DNA of 64,000 nucleotides from Streptomyces purpureus (GCF_014648195.1 NZ_BMQQ01000002.1:296564-360563); one strand, 5' to 3'. Shown: positions 1 to 8,636, counted from the stretch's first letter. The notes: a model not told the origin generated them from the letters alone. Numbers and translations are program-made.

Positions 1-894
1 GGGTAGGTGGATGTGGGCGGCGTCCCCGGCGAGCAGGACCCGGCCGCGGCGGTACTCGGACACCAGCCGGGAGGCATCGGTGAACGAGCTGATCCAGCGG
101 GCTTCGCCGTGGCTGACGTCCTCGCCGGTGAGGCGCTTCCACGCGCCGGCCACCTCGGCGAAGCCGGGCGGTGCGGTGCGTTCGCGGGGCGGGGCGCCGT
201 GTTCGCAGACGATGACCCGGTCCAGGCCGTCGCTCAGCCGCGCGGACATGACCATGCCGCCCGCGACCCGCTCGCCGAGGAAGCGGGGCCGGATCTCGGC
301 CCCGGCGATGTCGGCGAGGAACATCTCCCGGGTGGCGTCATGTCCGGGGAAGTCGAACCCGGCGGCCTGGCGGACGGTGCTGCGGCCGCCGTCGGCGCCG
401 ACGAGGTACGCACAGCGCAGGACGCGCGGACCTTCCGGCGTGGAGAGGGAGACCTCGACCCGGTCGTCGAGCTGCTCGACGCCGGTGACCTCGTGGGCGC
501 GCAGGACCGTGACGCCGAGTCCGGCGGCCCAGCGGGACAGGACGCCTTCGGTCTCGGTCTGTTCGACGTTGCGCACCCCGAAGTGGGCGCCGGGCAGCAC
601 GTCGTAGTCCATCGGGATGCCGCCGAAGTGGCCCTTGGTGCTGATCTCGGGGCCGGTGAAGTGGTCCAGCAGGCCTCGCTGGTCGAAGACTTCGGTGGCA
701 CGGGCGGTGAAGCCAAGGCCCCGGGATTCGGTGACGGGCTCGGCCAGCCGGTCGACGACGATCACTTCGGCGCCGCCGAGCCGCAGTTCGCCGGCGAGCA
801 TCAGACCGGTGGGCCCGGCACCGGCGACGACGACCGCCGCGTCGAGGGCCGCTGTGCCGGGGGCGCTTGTGTCCGGGGCCGGGGTGCCGCTCAT
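1..894 (-). CDS. FAD-dependent aromatic hydroxylase, partial (3' end outside window)
   Basis: This flavoprotein monooxygenase is of the type that hydroxylates aromatic polyketides. About 298 codons are present and the frame is still open at base 1, so the C-terminus lies outside. Near the N-terminus is the Rossmann motif VVAGAGPTGLMLAGEL, mid-protein is GADGGRSTVR, and close to the window edge is GRVLLAGDAAHIHLP, the second FAD-binding motif of the PgaE/RdmE-like class. The ATG at 894 overlaps the TGA of the upstream FMN reductase (ATGA), so the two are translationally coupled. With an NAD(P)H-FMN reductase, a PPTase and an actIII-type ketoreductase nearby, I infer a tailoring role in an aromatic polyketide pathway extending left. 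The class is confident; the substrate is unknown. Confidence 0.88.
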   Translation of the reverse strand, partial: MSGTPAPDTSAPGTAALDAAVVVAGAGPTGLMLAGELRLGGAEVIVVDRLAEPVTESRGLGFTARATEVFDQRGLLDHFTGPEISTKGHFGGIPMDYDVLPGAHFGVRNVEQTETEGVLSRWAAGLGVTVLRAHEVTGVEQLDDRVEVSLSTPEGPRVLRCAYLVGADGGRSTVRQAAGFDFPGHDATREMFLADIAGAEIRPRFLGERVAGGMVMSARLSDGLDRVIVCEHGAPPRERTAPPGFAEVAGAWKRLTGEDVSHGEARWISSFTDASRLVSEYRRGRVLLAGDAAHIHLP

Positions 895-1460
895 GCGGAC
901 GCCTTGCGTCGTACGGGCTCCAGGGCCTGGCTCCAGGACACGACCTCGTCGAGCAGGAGGTCGACGAGGGCCGGGCTCTCCTCACCGGGCCGGAAGGTGG
1001 TCCGGTCGGCGAAGTCGGTGGCGAAGGTCAGCGCCACCTGCGTGCGTACCGTCGCGACCCGCAACTCGGCGAGGATCAGCCGCAGATGCTCCACGGCCCG
1101 GGTGGCGCCGACGGGGCCGTACCCGACGAATCCGGCGGCCTTGTTGCCCCACTCGGCGAACAGGAAGTCGATGGCGTTCTTCAGTGCCCCGGGCACGGAG
1201 TGGTTGTACTCGGGCGTGACGAAGACGAATCCGTCGAGCCGGTCGATCCGCTCGGCCCAGGCCTGCGTGTGCGGGTGGCTGTACATCCCCGCCATCGGGG
1301 GGATCGGCTCGTCGAGGTGCGGCAGCGCCTGCTCGGCGAGGTCGATGAGTTCGTACTCCGCGTCGTCGCGGCGGCTCGCGAGGGAGTGGACCCAGCGGGC
1401 TACCGCTTCGCCGTTGCGCCCCGGCCGGGTGCTGCCGAGGATGATGCCTATTCTGGTCAT
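891..1460 (-). CDS. NAD(P)H-dependent FMN reductase
   Basis: A 189-residue flavodoxin-fold reductase. The N-terminal GSTRPGRNGEAVARWV is the FMN-phosphate loop and PEYNHSVPGALKNAIDFL is the family hallmark of the NADPH-dependent FMN reductase/azoreductase group. It would reduce FMN or quinones with NAD(P)H, perhaps serving the coupled monooxygenase downstream. The stop codon overlaps the next ATG by 4 bp and the preceding small gene ends 10 bp upstream, so it is the third gene of a tight four-gene operon. Confidence 0.9.
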   Translation of the reverse strand: MTRIGIILGSTRPGRNGEAVARWVHSLASRRDDAEYELIDLAEQALPHLDEPIPPMAGMYSHPHTQAWAERIDRLDGFVFVTPEYNHSVPGALKNAIDFLFAEWGNKAAGFVGYGPVGATRAVEHLRLILAELRVATVRTQVALTFATDFADRTTFRPGEESPALVDLLLDEVVSWSQALEPVRRKASA

Positions 1461-1470
1461 GGGTACGCCT

Positions 1471-1794
1471 CTATTCCGCGCCGTCGGCCTGATAGGTCTC
1501 TTCGATTCCGATGAAGTTGTCGGTGATGGTGACGAACCTCCTGGCCATCAGCGGGGATTCGCGCAGGTCCTCGACGAGGCCGTTGTAGGCCGGTACGTCG
1601 TCGAAATGGACGAGGAAGAAGTTGGTGTGCCGGGCTCCGAACGCGGCGGCCCGGAAGGGACGGATATGGAGGAACGGCGAGTGCTTCCCAAGGATGGGAA
1701 ACACATGCTCCGCCTCGAATCCATCGCGATCGGCCGGGTCCATGAGGAACCATTCGGGTTCGAAGCGGACGCCGAGAAATGCCGTGTACTTCAC
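1471..1794 (-). CDS. Small darcynin-like protein
   Basis: A 107-residue protein beginning with GTG (MKYTAFLGVRFEPEWF) and rich in aromatic residues in its first half (FPILGKHSPFLHIRPF, then HTNFFLVHFDDVP). The length and the opening YTAF-V-RF-P-W pattern resemble the darcynin family of unknown function, probably a ferredoxin-like dimeric fold. The GTG overlaps the TGA of the PPTase gene (GTGA), which fixes the start. Its position between a PPTase and a flavin reductase suggests an accessory enzyme of the same pathway. The family call is tentative. Confidence 0.6.
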   Translation of the reverse strand: MKYTAFLGVRFEPEWFLMDPADRDGFEAEHVFPILGKHSPFLHIRPFRAAAFGARHTNFFLVHFDDVPAYNGLVEDLRESPLMARRFVTITDNFIGIEETYQADGAE

Positions 1795-2489
1795 TGGACG
1801 TTCTCCTTGTGCTGCGAGCGGCCGGCGGGCCGTGCCGCGGGAAGACAGATCGCGGTGACGACGAGCGTGTCGCTCGCCGCCCAGCGTCCGGTGAGCCTGC
1901 GGAGCCGGCCCGCGCCCGGCACGTCCGGGAAGGACCGTGAAAGCCGGGCGACGAACCGGCCGGTGCCGGGATGGAAGGTGATGTGGGCGTCGCGGAAGCC
2001 GAGCCGGGCCCCGGTGAGCGGGAACCACGTCTTGTAGACGGCCTCCTTGGCGCTGAACAGCAGCCGGTCCCAGTGGACCTGGGGCGCGCGGTCGCGCAGG
2101 GCGGCGATGTGGGCCGCTTCGTCGCCGGTGGTGATGGCCGCCAGGGCGTCCTTCGAGAGGGGCCCGTTGGGCTCGGCGTCGATACCGAGTCCGAGGCCGT
2201 CCCTGGACCGGGCCACCACGGCCGCGCGGTAGCCGGCGCAATGGGTCATGCTGCCCCGTACGCCGGGCGCCCAGCGGGGCTGCCCTTTGGGCCCGGGCAG
2301 GATGGGCGCGGGCGCCACGTCGATACGGGCCAGGGCCTGACGGGCCAGCGCGCGGACAGTGGTGAACTCCCTGCGGCGCCTGTCTCCCGCCCTGGTCAAC
2401 AGGGCCGATTCCGCTGGAAACAGCGGGGTGTCCAGGTCTTCCCAGGACTCCGCGGCCACGGCCCAGTCGGATACGATCCGCGCCATCAT
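1791..2489 (-). CDS. Sfp/EntD-type 4'-phosphopantetheinyl transferase
   Basis: Transfers phosphopantetheine from CoA to carrier proteins. The hallmarks are present in order: GSMTHCAGYRAAVV, then GLGIDAEP (Mg2+-binding Asp and Glu), then RLLFSAKEAVYKTWFP. Of three possible starts (GTG 2498, ATG 2489, ATG 2486) I chose ATG 2489, because GAGGGG lies 7 bases upstream of it; for the GTG the ribosome site would overlap the start codon. It heads the minus-strand operon and is divergent from the MarR gene. It is one of two Sfp-type PPTases in the window, the other being at 27862-28545. Confidence 0.9.
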   Translation of the reverse strand: MMARIVSDWAVAAESWEDLDTPLFPAESALLTRAGDRRRREFTTVRALARQALARIDVAPAPILPGPKGQPRWAPGVRGSMTHCAGYRAAVVARSRDGLGLGIDAEPNGPLSKDALAAITTGDEAAHIAALRDRAPQVHWDRLLFSAKEAVYKTWFPLTGARLGFRDAHITFHPGTGRFVARLSRSFPDVPGAGRLRRLTGRWAASDTLVVTAICLPAARPAGRSQHKENVQ

Positions 2490-2505
2490 GGGTGCCACCC
2501 CTCGC

Positions 2506-2589
2506 AGAGCAAAGATGCTCCATGATGAAGTTGCATCGTCGTGTTATATCCTTGTGGAAAAGTACGAGCGCGAAACGCGGGGTAGGCAG
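2506..2589. promoter_or_regulatory. Divergent promoter region, PPTase operon / marR
   Basis: About 100 bp separate the PPTase start from the MarR start. It holds an imperfect inverted repeat with GATGC arms (2514-2518 and 2531-2535, the second read as GCATC). This is a plausible operator for the divergently encoded MarR protein. The site is short and the assignment is only positional. Confidence 0.3.
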
Positions 2590-3099
2590 ATGGAAGACGA
2601 AGAGCTCGCGCAGGTGTCGGCGCAGAGCGCCCGAATCGTGAATGAGCTGCGTTCCTGGGGCGCCAACTACACCGAATTCACCCGGCGTTTCGCCAACTAT
2701 CTGGGGCTGCATTCCACGGACGCCGCGGCGCTGGTGGAAATCCTTTACGCAGAGGACCAGAACGCGCCGCTCTCGCTGGCCCGCCTCAGCGAGCGCGTGT
2801 CGCTGACGTCGGGTGCGACGACCGCCCTGGTGGACCGGCTCGAGAAGGCCGGGCACATCGTGCGGACGCGCGGTGAGCACACCGACCGGCGGGTCGTGAC
2901 CCTGCGCAGCAGCCCGGCGATCGGAAAGCCGGCCTCCGAATTCTTCCAGCCCTTCTCGGACCGGCTCACGGCGATGATGGCGCAGTATCCGCCGGAACTC
3001 ATCGAGCAGTTCGAGGAGTTCCTCACGGACATGCGAGCCACGCTCACCTCGCTGCTCGACGACGAGTACCGCGAGACCCGCGGCCGAGAGCGGGCGTGA
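2590..3099 (+). CDS. MarR-family transcriptional regulator
   Basis: A winged-helix regulator of about 169 residues. The segment LSLARLSERVSLTSGATTAL followed by VDRLEKAGHIVRTRGEHTDRR is the MarR recognition helix and wing, with the D-R-R hallmark. An in-frame ATG at 2515 exists, but the family-length start is ATG 2590 (MEDEELAQ). It is divergent from the PPTase-to-monooxygenase operon and probably controls it, as is usual for MarR genes next to flavin enzymes. It converges with the ketoreductase gene, leaving a 69-bp gap. Confidence 0.88.
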   Translation: MEDEELAQVSAQSARIVNELRSWGANYTEFTRRFANYLGLHSTDAAALVEILYAEDQNAPLSLARLSERVSLTSGATTALVDRLEKAGHIVRTRGEHTDRRVVTLRSSPAIGKPASEFFQPFSDRLTAMMAQYPPELIEQFEEFLTDMRATLTSLLDDEYRETRGRERA

Positions 3100-3168
3100 G
3101 GGGCCACGGACACCGGCGGCGGCCTCGGCCGGGGCCCGTCGCCGTCCGCCGTGGCGTCGGGCGGCCGG

Positions 3169-3954
3169 TCAGAAGTTGCCGAGGCCGCCGCAGACGTTGA
3201 TGGCCTGGGACGTCACCGACGCCGCCGTGTCGCTGACGAGGTATCCGACCATGCCGGCCACCTCGTCCACGGTCGAGTAGCGACCGAGCGGGATCTTCGC
3301 CTCGAACCGCTGGAGGATGTCCTCCTCGGTGGTCTCCCACGCCTGCGCGTAGCCGGTGCGCACGCGCTCGGCCATCGGCGTCTCCACGTACCCGGGGCAG
3401 ACGGCGTTGACCGTGATCCCGGTCTTGGCCAGCTCGTTGCCGAGGGACTTGGTGAACCCGACGACGCCATGCTTGGACGCCGAGTAGGGCGAGGCCAGAA
3501 CGACACCCTGCTTCCCCGCGGTGGAAGCGATGTTGACGATCCGGCCCCAGCTCTTGTCCCGCATGCCGCCGAGGGAGAGCACATCCCGGGTGACGCGGAA
3601 GACGCTGTTGAGGTTGGTGTCGATGACGTTGAGCCAGGCCTCGTCGGTGAGATCGGCGGTGACCCCGCCCCCGCCGGTCCCGGCGTTGTTGACCAGGACG
3701 TCGATGGCGCCGTACCGCGCGACCGCCGCGGTCACCATGGCCCGGATCTGCTCACCGGAACGGACGTCGCAGTCGGTGCCGTCGGCGTCGTAGCCCTTGC
3801 CCCGCAGCTCCTCGACCGTCTCCTTGACCTTGTCCGCGCTCCGGGCGCACAGGAAGATCCGGTAGCCGAGCTCACCGAGATGGTGCGCGACCGCCAGACC
3901 GATGCCGCTGGTCGCTCCGGTGACGATCGCGGTCTTTCCGGCTCCGTTCGCCAT
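3169..3954 (-). CDS. Type II PKS ketoreductase (actIII/C-9 type SDR)
   Basis: A 261-residue short-chain dehydrogenase with TGATSGIGLAVA (cofactor loop), LVNNAGTGGGG, the catalytic S/YSASK region (ASTAGKQG, then SPYSASKHGVVG) and VNAVCPGYVETPMAERVR. The PGY-ETPMA segment and overall length are typical of aromatic-polyketide ketoreductases that reduce the C-9 carbonyl with NADPH. No ketosynthase or chain-length factor lies inside the window, so the rest of such a system would lie to the left. A good ribosome site (GGAGGGAA) precedes the ATG. A strong hairpin plus T-run sits only about 20 bp upstream of the start (see attenuator feature). Confidence 0.9.
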   Translation of the reverse strand: MANGAGKTAIVTGATSGIGLAVAHHLGELGYRIFLCARSADKVKETVEELRGKGYDADGTDCDVRSGEQIRAMVTAAVARYGAIDVLVNNAGTGGGGVTADLTDEAWLNVIDTNLNSVFRVTRDVLSLGGMRDKSWGRIVNIASTAGKQGVVLASPYSASKHGVVGFTKSLGNELAKTGITVNAVCPGYVETPMAERVRTGYAQAWETTEEDILQRFEAKIPLGRYSTVDEVAGMVGYLVSDTAASVTSQAINVCGGLGNF

Positions 3955-3973
3955 GTTCTGTTCCCTCCGCAGA

Positions 3974-4004
3974 CGAAAAAACGGCCCGGGTTCACCGGGC
4001 CGTT
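3974..4004 (-). terminator. Attenuator-like intrinsic terminator in ketoreductase leader
   Basis: A perfect 10-bp inverted repeat (AACGGCCCGG at 3980-3989, CCGGGCCGTT at 3995-4004) with a 5-base loop is followed, on the minus strand, by a run of six T. It lies between a clear promoter and the ketoreductase ribosome site, so reading into the gene must pass it. Another leader segment (TTGGAAAG, minus strand of 4093-4100) can pair with CTTTCCAA (minus strand of 4022-4029). Conditional termination is inferred; a simple terminator for upstream transcription is the alternative. Confidence 0.6.
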
Positions 4005-4100
4005 CATGAGAGTCATCGGGTTTGGAAAGGGGCCTCGATCAACAACCGAGCGCCAGGGCCGGCGGCGCGAGGCGTCGCCCGATGGGCACAGACTTTCCAA

Positions 4101-4139
4101 TCTGGGGACTATGTTCTTCACCCCAGGTCGCGTTGTCAA
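4101..4139 (-). promoter_or_regulatory. Promoter with palindromic operator upstream of ketoreductase
   Basis: On the minus strand TTGACA (4139-4134) and AACATA (4115-4110) are separated by 18 bp, an unusually good vegetative-type promoter for this DNA. The -10 is bracketed by CTGGGG (4102-4107) and CCCCAG (4121-4126) on the plus strand, a perfect inverted repeat with 13 bp between the arms. This is the right size and place for a repressor site. The leader to the ketoreductase is about 145 nt. No other gene is seen in the 273-bp gap. Confidence 0.55.
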
Positions 4140-4227
4140 GGCCCTTCCGCGGAAGGTCTGTTGACTGACCTGAAACCATCGCCGTTCCGCGCGCGCCGGT
4201 CCCGCCCGTACACGCGGCCCCGGGCCG

Positions 4228-5904
4228 TCAGACGCTGATGTGCAGGACGCAGATGTCGTCGCGGCGCGTGTCCGGGTGGACGAGGGCGTCCAGGATGCCG
4301 TCCAGAGGGCGCACGCTGTCGCTGCACTCCGCGGCCGTACGGGCGAGGCGGGCGAGGCCGTCGTCGAGCTCCTCGCTCGGCGCCTCGACCAGCCCGTCCG
4401 TGTAGAACAGCAGGTGGTCGCCGGGCAGCAGGCGGATGGTGGCCGAGTCGTACCGCGGGGTGGTCGTGGCGCCCAGGAGGACACCGTGCGGAGGAGCGAG
4501 GTAGCGGGCCTCGCCCTGGCGCAGGAGCAGGGGCGGCAGGTGGCCGGCCTGCACCCAGGTGAGCAGGCCCGCGTCGGGCTCGTACCGGGCCATGATCATG
4601 GTGGCGGTGCTGAAGCCCCGGTCGGAGCTGTGCCACAGGAGCGTGTTGAGCCGGCTCAGGATCGCGGCGAGCGGGGTGCCCGTGATGGCCATGCCCTTGG
4701 CGGTGAAGCGCAGTTGGGCCATGGTGGCGACGGCGTCGAGGCCGTGGCCCGCCACGTCGCCGACGACGAGCAGCGCGCTGCCGTCGGGCAGTTCGATGGC
4801 GCTGTACCAGTCGCCTCCGACGTTGAGCCCCTCCTGGAGCGGCTGATAGGCGACGTCGACGGTGAGGCCGGCCAGTCGCAGGGACTGCTGCGGCAGCGGC
4901 AGCAGGGCGTCCTGGAGCCGGACGGCGAGACTGCGCTCGGCCGCCAGCATGCCGTGCTGGGCCAGGGCGGCCCGCTCGTGCTGCAGCAGCCGCTCCTCGG
5001 CCCGTTTCACGGCGGTGAGGTTCTGGAAGAGGCCGTACACCTCGACCGGGTGGCCGCTTACGTCCGTCTCGGCCTCCGCGACGATCCGGACGTGCCGGAC
5101 CTCCCCCGCGGGCGTGACGATGCGGAAGGTGTGGTCGATCGGTCTGCCGCGCCCGTGCAGGCTCCGCACGGCCCTGCTCAGGGCCGGGAAGTCCTCGGTG
5201 ACGGCATGGCGGGGCAGTTCCTCCAGCGTCGTCGGACCGAGCGAGGGATCCCGGCCGAAGATGCTGTAGACCTCCTCCGACCAGGTGGTCGTCTTCCGGG
5301 CCAGGTCCCAGTCCGCCCAGCCCATGCTCCCCAGGCGCTGCATCACCGCCAGCCGCCGCTGCTCCCGCTCTCCGTTGTCCAGGCGTATCCAGGAGACGAT
5401 CAGCCCTCCCTGGCACGGCGTCGCCCGGACGGTGAACCGGGAGAGCCGGGCAATGCCGCCGAGGACCTCCTCGTACTCGAACGGCTCCGCTTCGTAGCGG
5501 GTCCCGGTCGCCAGCGCTCCGAGGTAGCCGTCCCACAGCGCGGTGCCCCGCACGGTCGGGTACGTCTCCAGGAGGCTGAGCCCCACCAGCTCCTTGCCCC
5601 TGCGGCCCGCGACGTCCAGCGCGTCGGGGGAGGCCGCGGTGATCCGGAAGTCCTGGATCTCGCCGTCCGCCCCGGGCAGCGGCAGGAGGAAGGTCACCGA
5701 GCCGGACAGGCCGTCCAGCAGCTCCTGAACGGCCGCGGCCGGCAGGGCGGGGGCGCGCTCCGCCCCGGCCGACCACTGTCGACGGGGTACGTAACGGCTG
5801 GAGGCGAGGACGGCGTGACGGGTCGCGGCGGAGGCCGAGGCTGCTCCACCGAGGTTGCTGGTACTCGACTCAGGCACGTCCGCCTCGTCGCGGTTAGCCG
5901 TCAT
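4228..5904 (-). CDS. PAS-domain SpoIIE-type PP2C phosphatase
   Basis: A 558-residue regulatory phosphatase. Residues about 60-320 contain two PAS-like sensor segments (the second with GSMGWADWDLARKTTTWSEE and PIDHTFRIVTPAGEVRHVR). A short helical linker follows, then a SpoIIE catalytic domain with GGDWYSAIELPDGS, VGDVAGHGLDAVATMAQLR and LLFYTDGLVEAPSE. Such proteins dephosphorylate anti-anti-sigma factors in Streptomyces partner-switching. No HATPase domain or sigma factor is encoded beside it. The stop lies 273 bp upstream of the ketoreductase ATG, and the two are probably separate units. Confidence 0.9.
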   Translation of the reverse strand: MTANRDEADVPESSTSNLGGAASASAATRHAVLASSRYVPRRQWSAGAERAPALPAAAVQELLDGLSGSVTFLLPLPGADGEIQDFRITAASPDALDVAGRRGKELVGLSLLETYPTVRGTALWDGYLGALATGTRYEAEPFEYEEVLGGIARLSRFTVRATPCQGGLIVSWIRLDNGEREQRRLAVMQRLGSMGWADWDLARKTTTWSEEVYSIFGRDPSLGPTTLEELPRHAVTEDFPALSRAVRSLHGRGRPIDHTFRIVTPAGEVRHVRIVAEAETDVSGHPVEVYGLFQNLTAVKRAEERLLQHERAALAQHGMLAAERSLAVRLQDALLPLPQQSLRLAGLTVDVAYQPLQEGLNVGGDWYSAIELPDGSALLVVGDVAGHGLDAVATMAQLRFTAKGMAITGTPLAAILSRLNTLLWHSSDRGFSTATMIMARYEPDAGLLTWVQAGHLPPLLLRQGEARYLAPPHGVLLGATTTPRYDSATIRLLPGDHLLFYTDGLVEAPSEELDDGLARLARTAAECSDSVRPLDGILDALVHPDTRRDDICVLHISV

Positions 5905-5979
5905 AGGACGAGCATGCCACGGATGGGCGCGGCTGCCCCCGGCGCGGGAGCCCCACGGGGAAGGGGCGGGCGATGGGGC

Positions 5980-7455
5980 TCACGCGGCGGCCCCGGTACG
6001 GGCCACGACGCGCAGGGTACGGACGGTGGGGTCGGCCGCGTCCGGGATCAGCACTCCGTGTTCGACGCCGCTGCGCAGGTGGTCCACGGTCTCGTCGGTG
6101 ATCACTTCACCGGGGGCGATCACGGGTACTCCCGGCGGGTAGGGGCTGATGAGCTCCGCCGAGATCCGCCCGGCGGCTCGTTCCGCCGGGACGTGCTCCA
6201 CCGGGGCGAAGAACGCCTCACGCGGCAGCATCGCCTGCTCCAGCTCAAGCGCCGGCGGCGCGGGCAGCCGCACCGGAGGCCGGGATTCGACGGAGTCGGC
6301 GGCCTCGACGAGGGCGCGCAGGGCGGCCAGGAGGGTCTCCTCGGTGGCGTCGTCGTCGGCGTGGGTGATCGAGGCGCTGATGCGGCAGGTGTCGGAGCTG
6401 CCGACGTCGACGTGCCGGTGGGCGCGGAGCCATTCGGCGGCCTGCATGCCGCTGATGCCCAGCTCCCGTACATCGATCACGACCTTCATCGGGTCGATGT
6501 CGGCGGCGAGCCCGGCCTGGACGACCTCGCGGTCCATCAGCCGAAGTCCCGGCAGCTCCCCGACCGCCGCGCGGATCCGGCGCGCGCGGCGGATCGCGGT
6601 GTCCAGCAGCTCGTGGCCGTGCTGGGCCATCTGCCGGCGCCAGCCGTCCAAGGTGGCGTAGACGAGGCTGGAGGCGCTGGTGGTGGCCAGGAGGTCTTCG
6701 CGCTGCTTGAGGACTTCGGGCGAGACCCGGTCGTACTGCAGGTGGAAGACCGAGCTCTGCTCGACCGCGCCGCCCATCTTGTGAACGCTCGTGACGACCA
6801 GATCCGCCTCGTGGTCCATGCCCCAGGCCGGCAGGTCCGGGTGGAAGGGCAGGTGGGCGCCCCAGGCCTCGTCGACGACGAGCGGTACGTCGAAGTCGTG
6901 GCAGGTCCGCGCCACCGCTCCGATGTCGGCGCAGGTCCCCCAGTCGGTGGGGGTGATCAGGAGCATTCCCTTGGCGTCGGGGTGTTCCTTGAGGCGGCGG
7001 CGTACGTCGTCCGCCTCGGGCGGATGGGCGAGGTGGCGCTCGGCGTCGAACTTCGGGTGGACCCAGACCGGCTCGACCCCGTTGATCACGACGGCGGAGA
7101 TCACGGACTTGTGCGCGTTCCGTGACACCAGCAGCTTCTCGCCGGGTCCGGCGACGGCGAGCATGGCGGTCTTGACGGACAGGGAGCTGCCGCAGGTGGA
7201 GAAGAACGCCCGCTCGGCCCCGACTGCGTCGGCCATCAGCTCCTGCGCCTGGCCGAGGACATCTTGGGACTCGCGCCGGTCGTCGAGTCCGTTGAGGAGC
7301 AGGACGTCGGACCGGAAGACGTCGAGCCCGACGACGTCGGCCACCCTGGGGTCGGCCCCGCGCCCCTGCTTGTGCCCGGGCGGCCCGTAGACCACGTCCC
7401 CCCGCCGCCGGAACTCCTCCAACGCCTCCAGCACCGGAGCGCGCGAATGATCCAT
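5980..7455 (-). CDS. Orn/Lys/Arg decarboxylase-family PLP enzyme
   Basis: A fold-type I PLP enzyme of about 491 residues, the short SpeA/YaaO-like form without the N-terminal wing domain. Diagnostic stretches are YGPPGHKQGRGADPRV, FFSTCGSSLSVKTAML, VDEAWGAHLPFHP and TSVHKMGGAVEQSS, whose Lys would bind PLP. It would decarboxylate a basic amino acid to a polyamine. ATG 7455 is chosen over ATG 7470 because GGAGGA lies about 7 bases upstream of it. It stands alone, downstream of the iron transporter operon with a 134-bp gap. Confidence 0.88.
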   Translation of the reverse strand: MDHSRAPVLEALEEFRRRGDVVYGPPGHKQGRGADPRVADVVGLDVFRSDVLLLNGLDDRRESQDVLGQAQELMADAVGAERAFFSTCGSSLSVKTAMLAVAGPGEKLLVSRNAHKSVISAVVINGVEPVWVHPKFDAERHLAHPPEADDVRRRLKEHPDAKGMLLITPTDWGTCADIGAVARTCHDFDVPLVVDEAWGAHLPFHPDLPAWGMDHEADLVVTSVHKMGGAVEQSSVFHLQYDRVSPEVLKQREDLLATTSASSLVYATLDGWRRQMAQHGHELLDTAIRRARRIRAAVGELPGLRLMDREVVQAGLAADIDPMKVVIDVRELGISGMQAAEWLRAHRHVDVGSSDTCRISASITHADDDATEETLLAALRALVEAADSVESRPPVRLPAPPALELEQAMLPREAFFAPVEHVPAERAAGRISAELISPYPPGVPVIAPGEVITDETVDHLRSGVEHGVLIPDAADPTVRTLRVVARTGAAA

Positions 7456-7589
7456 CGTCGTTCCTCCCATGACGGCTGCGCGTGCCCGGCCGCCCCCACG
7501 ATCGGCGCGGTCGGGCTCTTCCCACGCCTTGCCGGTCAGGGGTCGGCGGAAACGTGCGTGTGCGGCGGCGGGGTGCGGCCGTGCCGGCC

Positions 7590-8636
7590 TCAGGCGGGGG
7601 CGGTGTGCAGCGTGGCCTCGCCCGACACACGGACACCGACCCGCTCGCCGAGACCTGCCGGCACGCCGCCGGGGGTGCGGATGCCGATCGGTGCGTCGAG
7701 GCCGTCGACGGCCACGGTGACCATGGCGTCGTGGCCGTAGAAGCAGACACCGGTCACCGTCCCCCGGGCGTCCGCCTGGTCCGGGTCGGTGAGGCGGAGT
7801 TGTTCGGGGCGCAGCAGCACGAGGCCCTCGCGCAGGTCCCGCTGGGCGGCGGCGAGGGGGACGCGGCCGAGGGCCGTGGTGGCGACGCCCTTGTCGGCCG
7901 TGCCGGGGACGAAGACGGCGTCGCCGACGAACGACGCCACCCACGGGTCGGCCGGGCGCTGGTAGAGCTCCTCGGGAACGGCGCACTGGGCGACCCGGCC
8001 GTCGCGCAGGACGGCGACGACATCGGCGGTGGAGAGGGCTTCCTGTTGGTCGTGGGTGACGAGGACGGCGGTGGCGCCGCCGGCCCGGAGCACGGCGCGG
8101 ACGTCCGCGCGTACGGCTCCGCGCAGTGCGCTGTCGAGGGCGCTGAAGGGCTCGTCGAGGAGGACGAGTTGGGGATCGGGGGCGAGGGCGCGGGCCAGGG
8201 CGACGCGCTGCTGCTGTCCGCCGGAGAGTTCGTGCGGCATCCGGTGGCCGTAGCCGCCGAGCCCGACGAGGTCCAGCATCTCGTCGACCCGCCGCGCACG
8301 GGCGCCGCGCTCCGTCCCGGTGAGGCCGAAGGCGACGTTGCGGGCCACGCTCAGGTGCGGGAAGAGGGCGCCTTCCTGCGGGACGATGCTGATGCGGCGG
8401 CGTTCGGGCGGGAGGTGCACTCCGGGGCCCGCGAGCGTGCGGCCGGCGACGGTGACGGAGCCCGCCTCTGCGCGCAGGAAGCCGGCGATCACCCGCAGCA
8501 GGGTGGTCTTGCCGCAGCCGGAGGGGCCGAGGACGGCGGCGAGGTGCCCGCCCCGGACGGTGAGGTCGAGGCCGTCGAGGACGGTGGCGCCTGGGCCGTA
8601 GGAGGTGACCACCCCGCTGACCTGAAGGTCGTTCAT
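7590..8636 (-). CDS. Iron ABC transporter ATP-binding protein (FbpC-like)
   Basis: A 348-residue ABC ATPase with Walker A GPSGCGKTTLL, Q-loop VPQEGALFPHLSVARN, signature LSGGQQQRVALARAL, Walker B LVLLDEPFSALD and the H-loop THDQQEA. The C-terminal extension of about 110 residues is a TOBE-type regulatory domain, as in FbpC/PotA. Its ATG overlaps the stop of the permease (4 bp). It energises Fe(III) import with the permease and lipoprotein encoded just upstream. The whole operon sits behind an iron box at 11348-11366. Confidence 0.93.
   Translation of the reverse strand: MNDLQVSGVVTSYGPGATVLDGLDLTVRGGHLAAVLGPSGCGKTTLLRVIAGFLRAEAGSVTVAGRTLAGPGVHLPPERRRISIVPQEGALFPHLSVARNVAFGLTGTERGARARRVDEMLDLVGLGGYGHRMPHELSGGQQQRVALARALAPDPQLVLLDEPFSALDSALRGAVRADVRAVLRAGGATAVLVTHDQQEALSTADVVAVLRDGRVAQCAVPEELYQRPADPWVASFVGDAVFVPGTADKGVATTALGRVPLAAAQRDLREGLVLLRPEQLRLTDPDQADARGTVTGVCFYGHDAMVTVAVDGLDAPIGIRTPGGVPAGLGERVGVRVSGEATLHTAPA

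Noticed and set aside
4240..7125. A plus-strand open frame of 961 codons across the phosphatase and decarboxylase genes
   Set aside because: It is the antisense of two clear genes and its translation is low-complexity Gly/Arg/Asp/Val text without any domain; a typical high-GC shadow frame.
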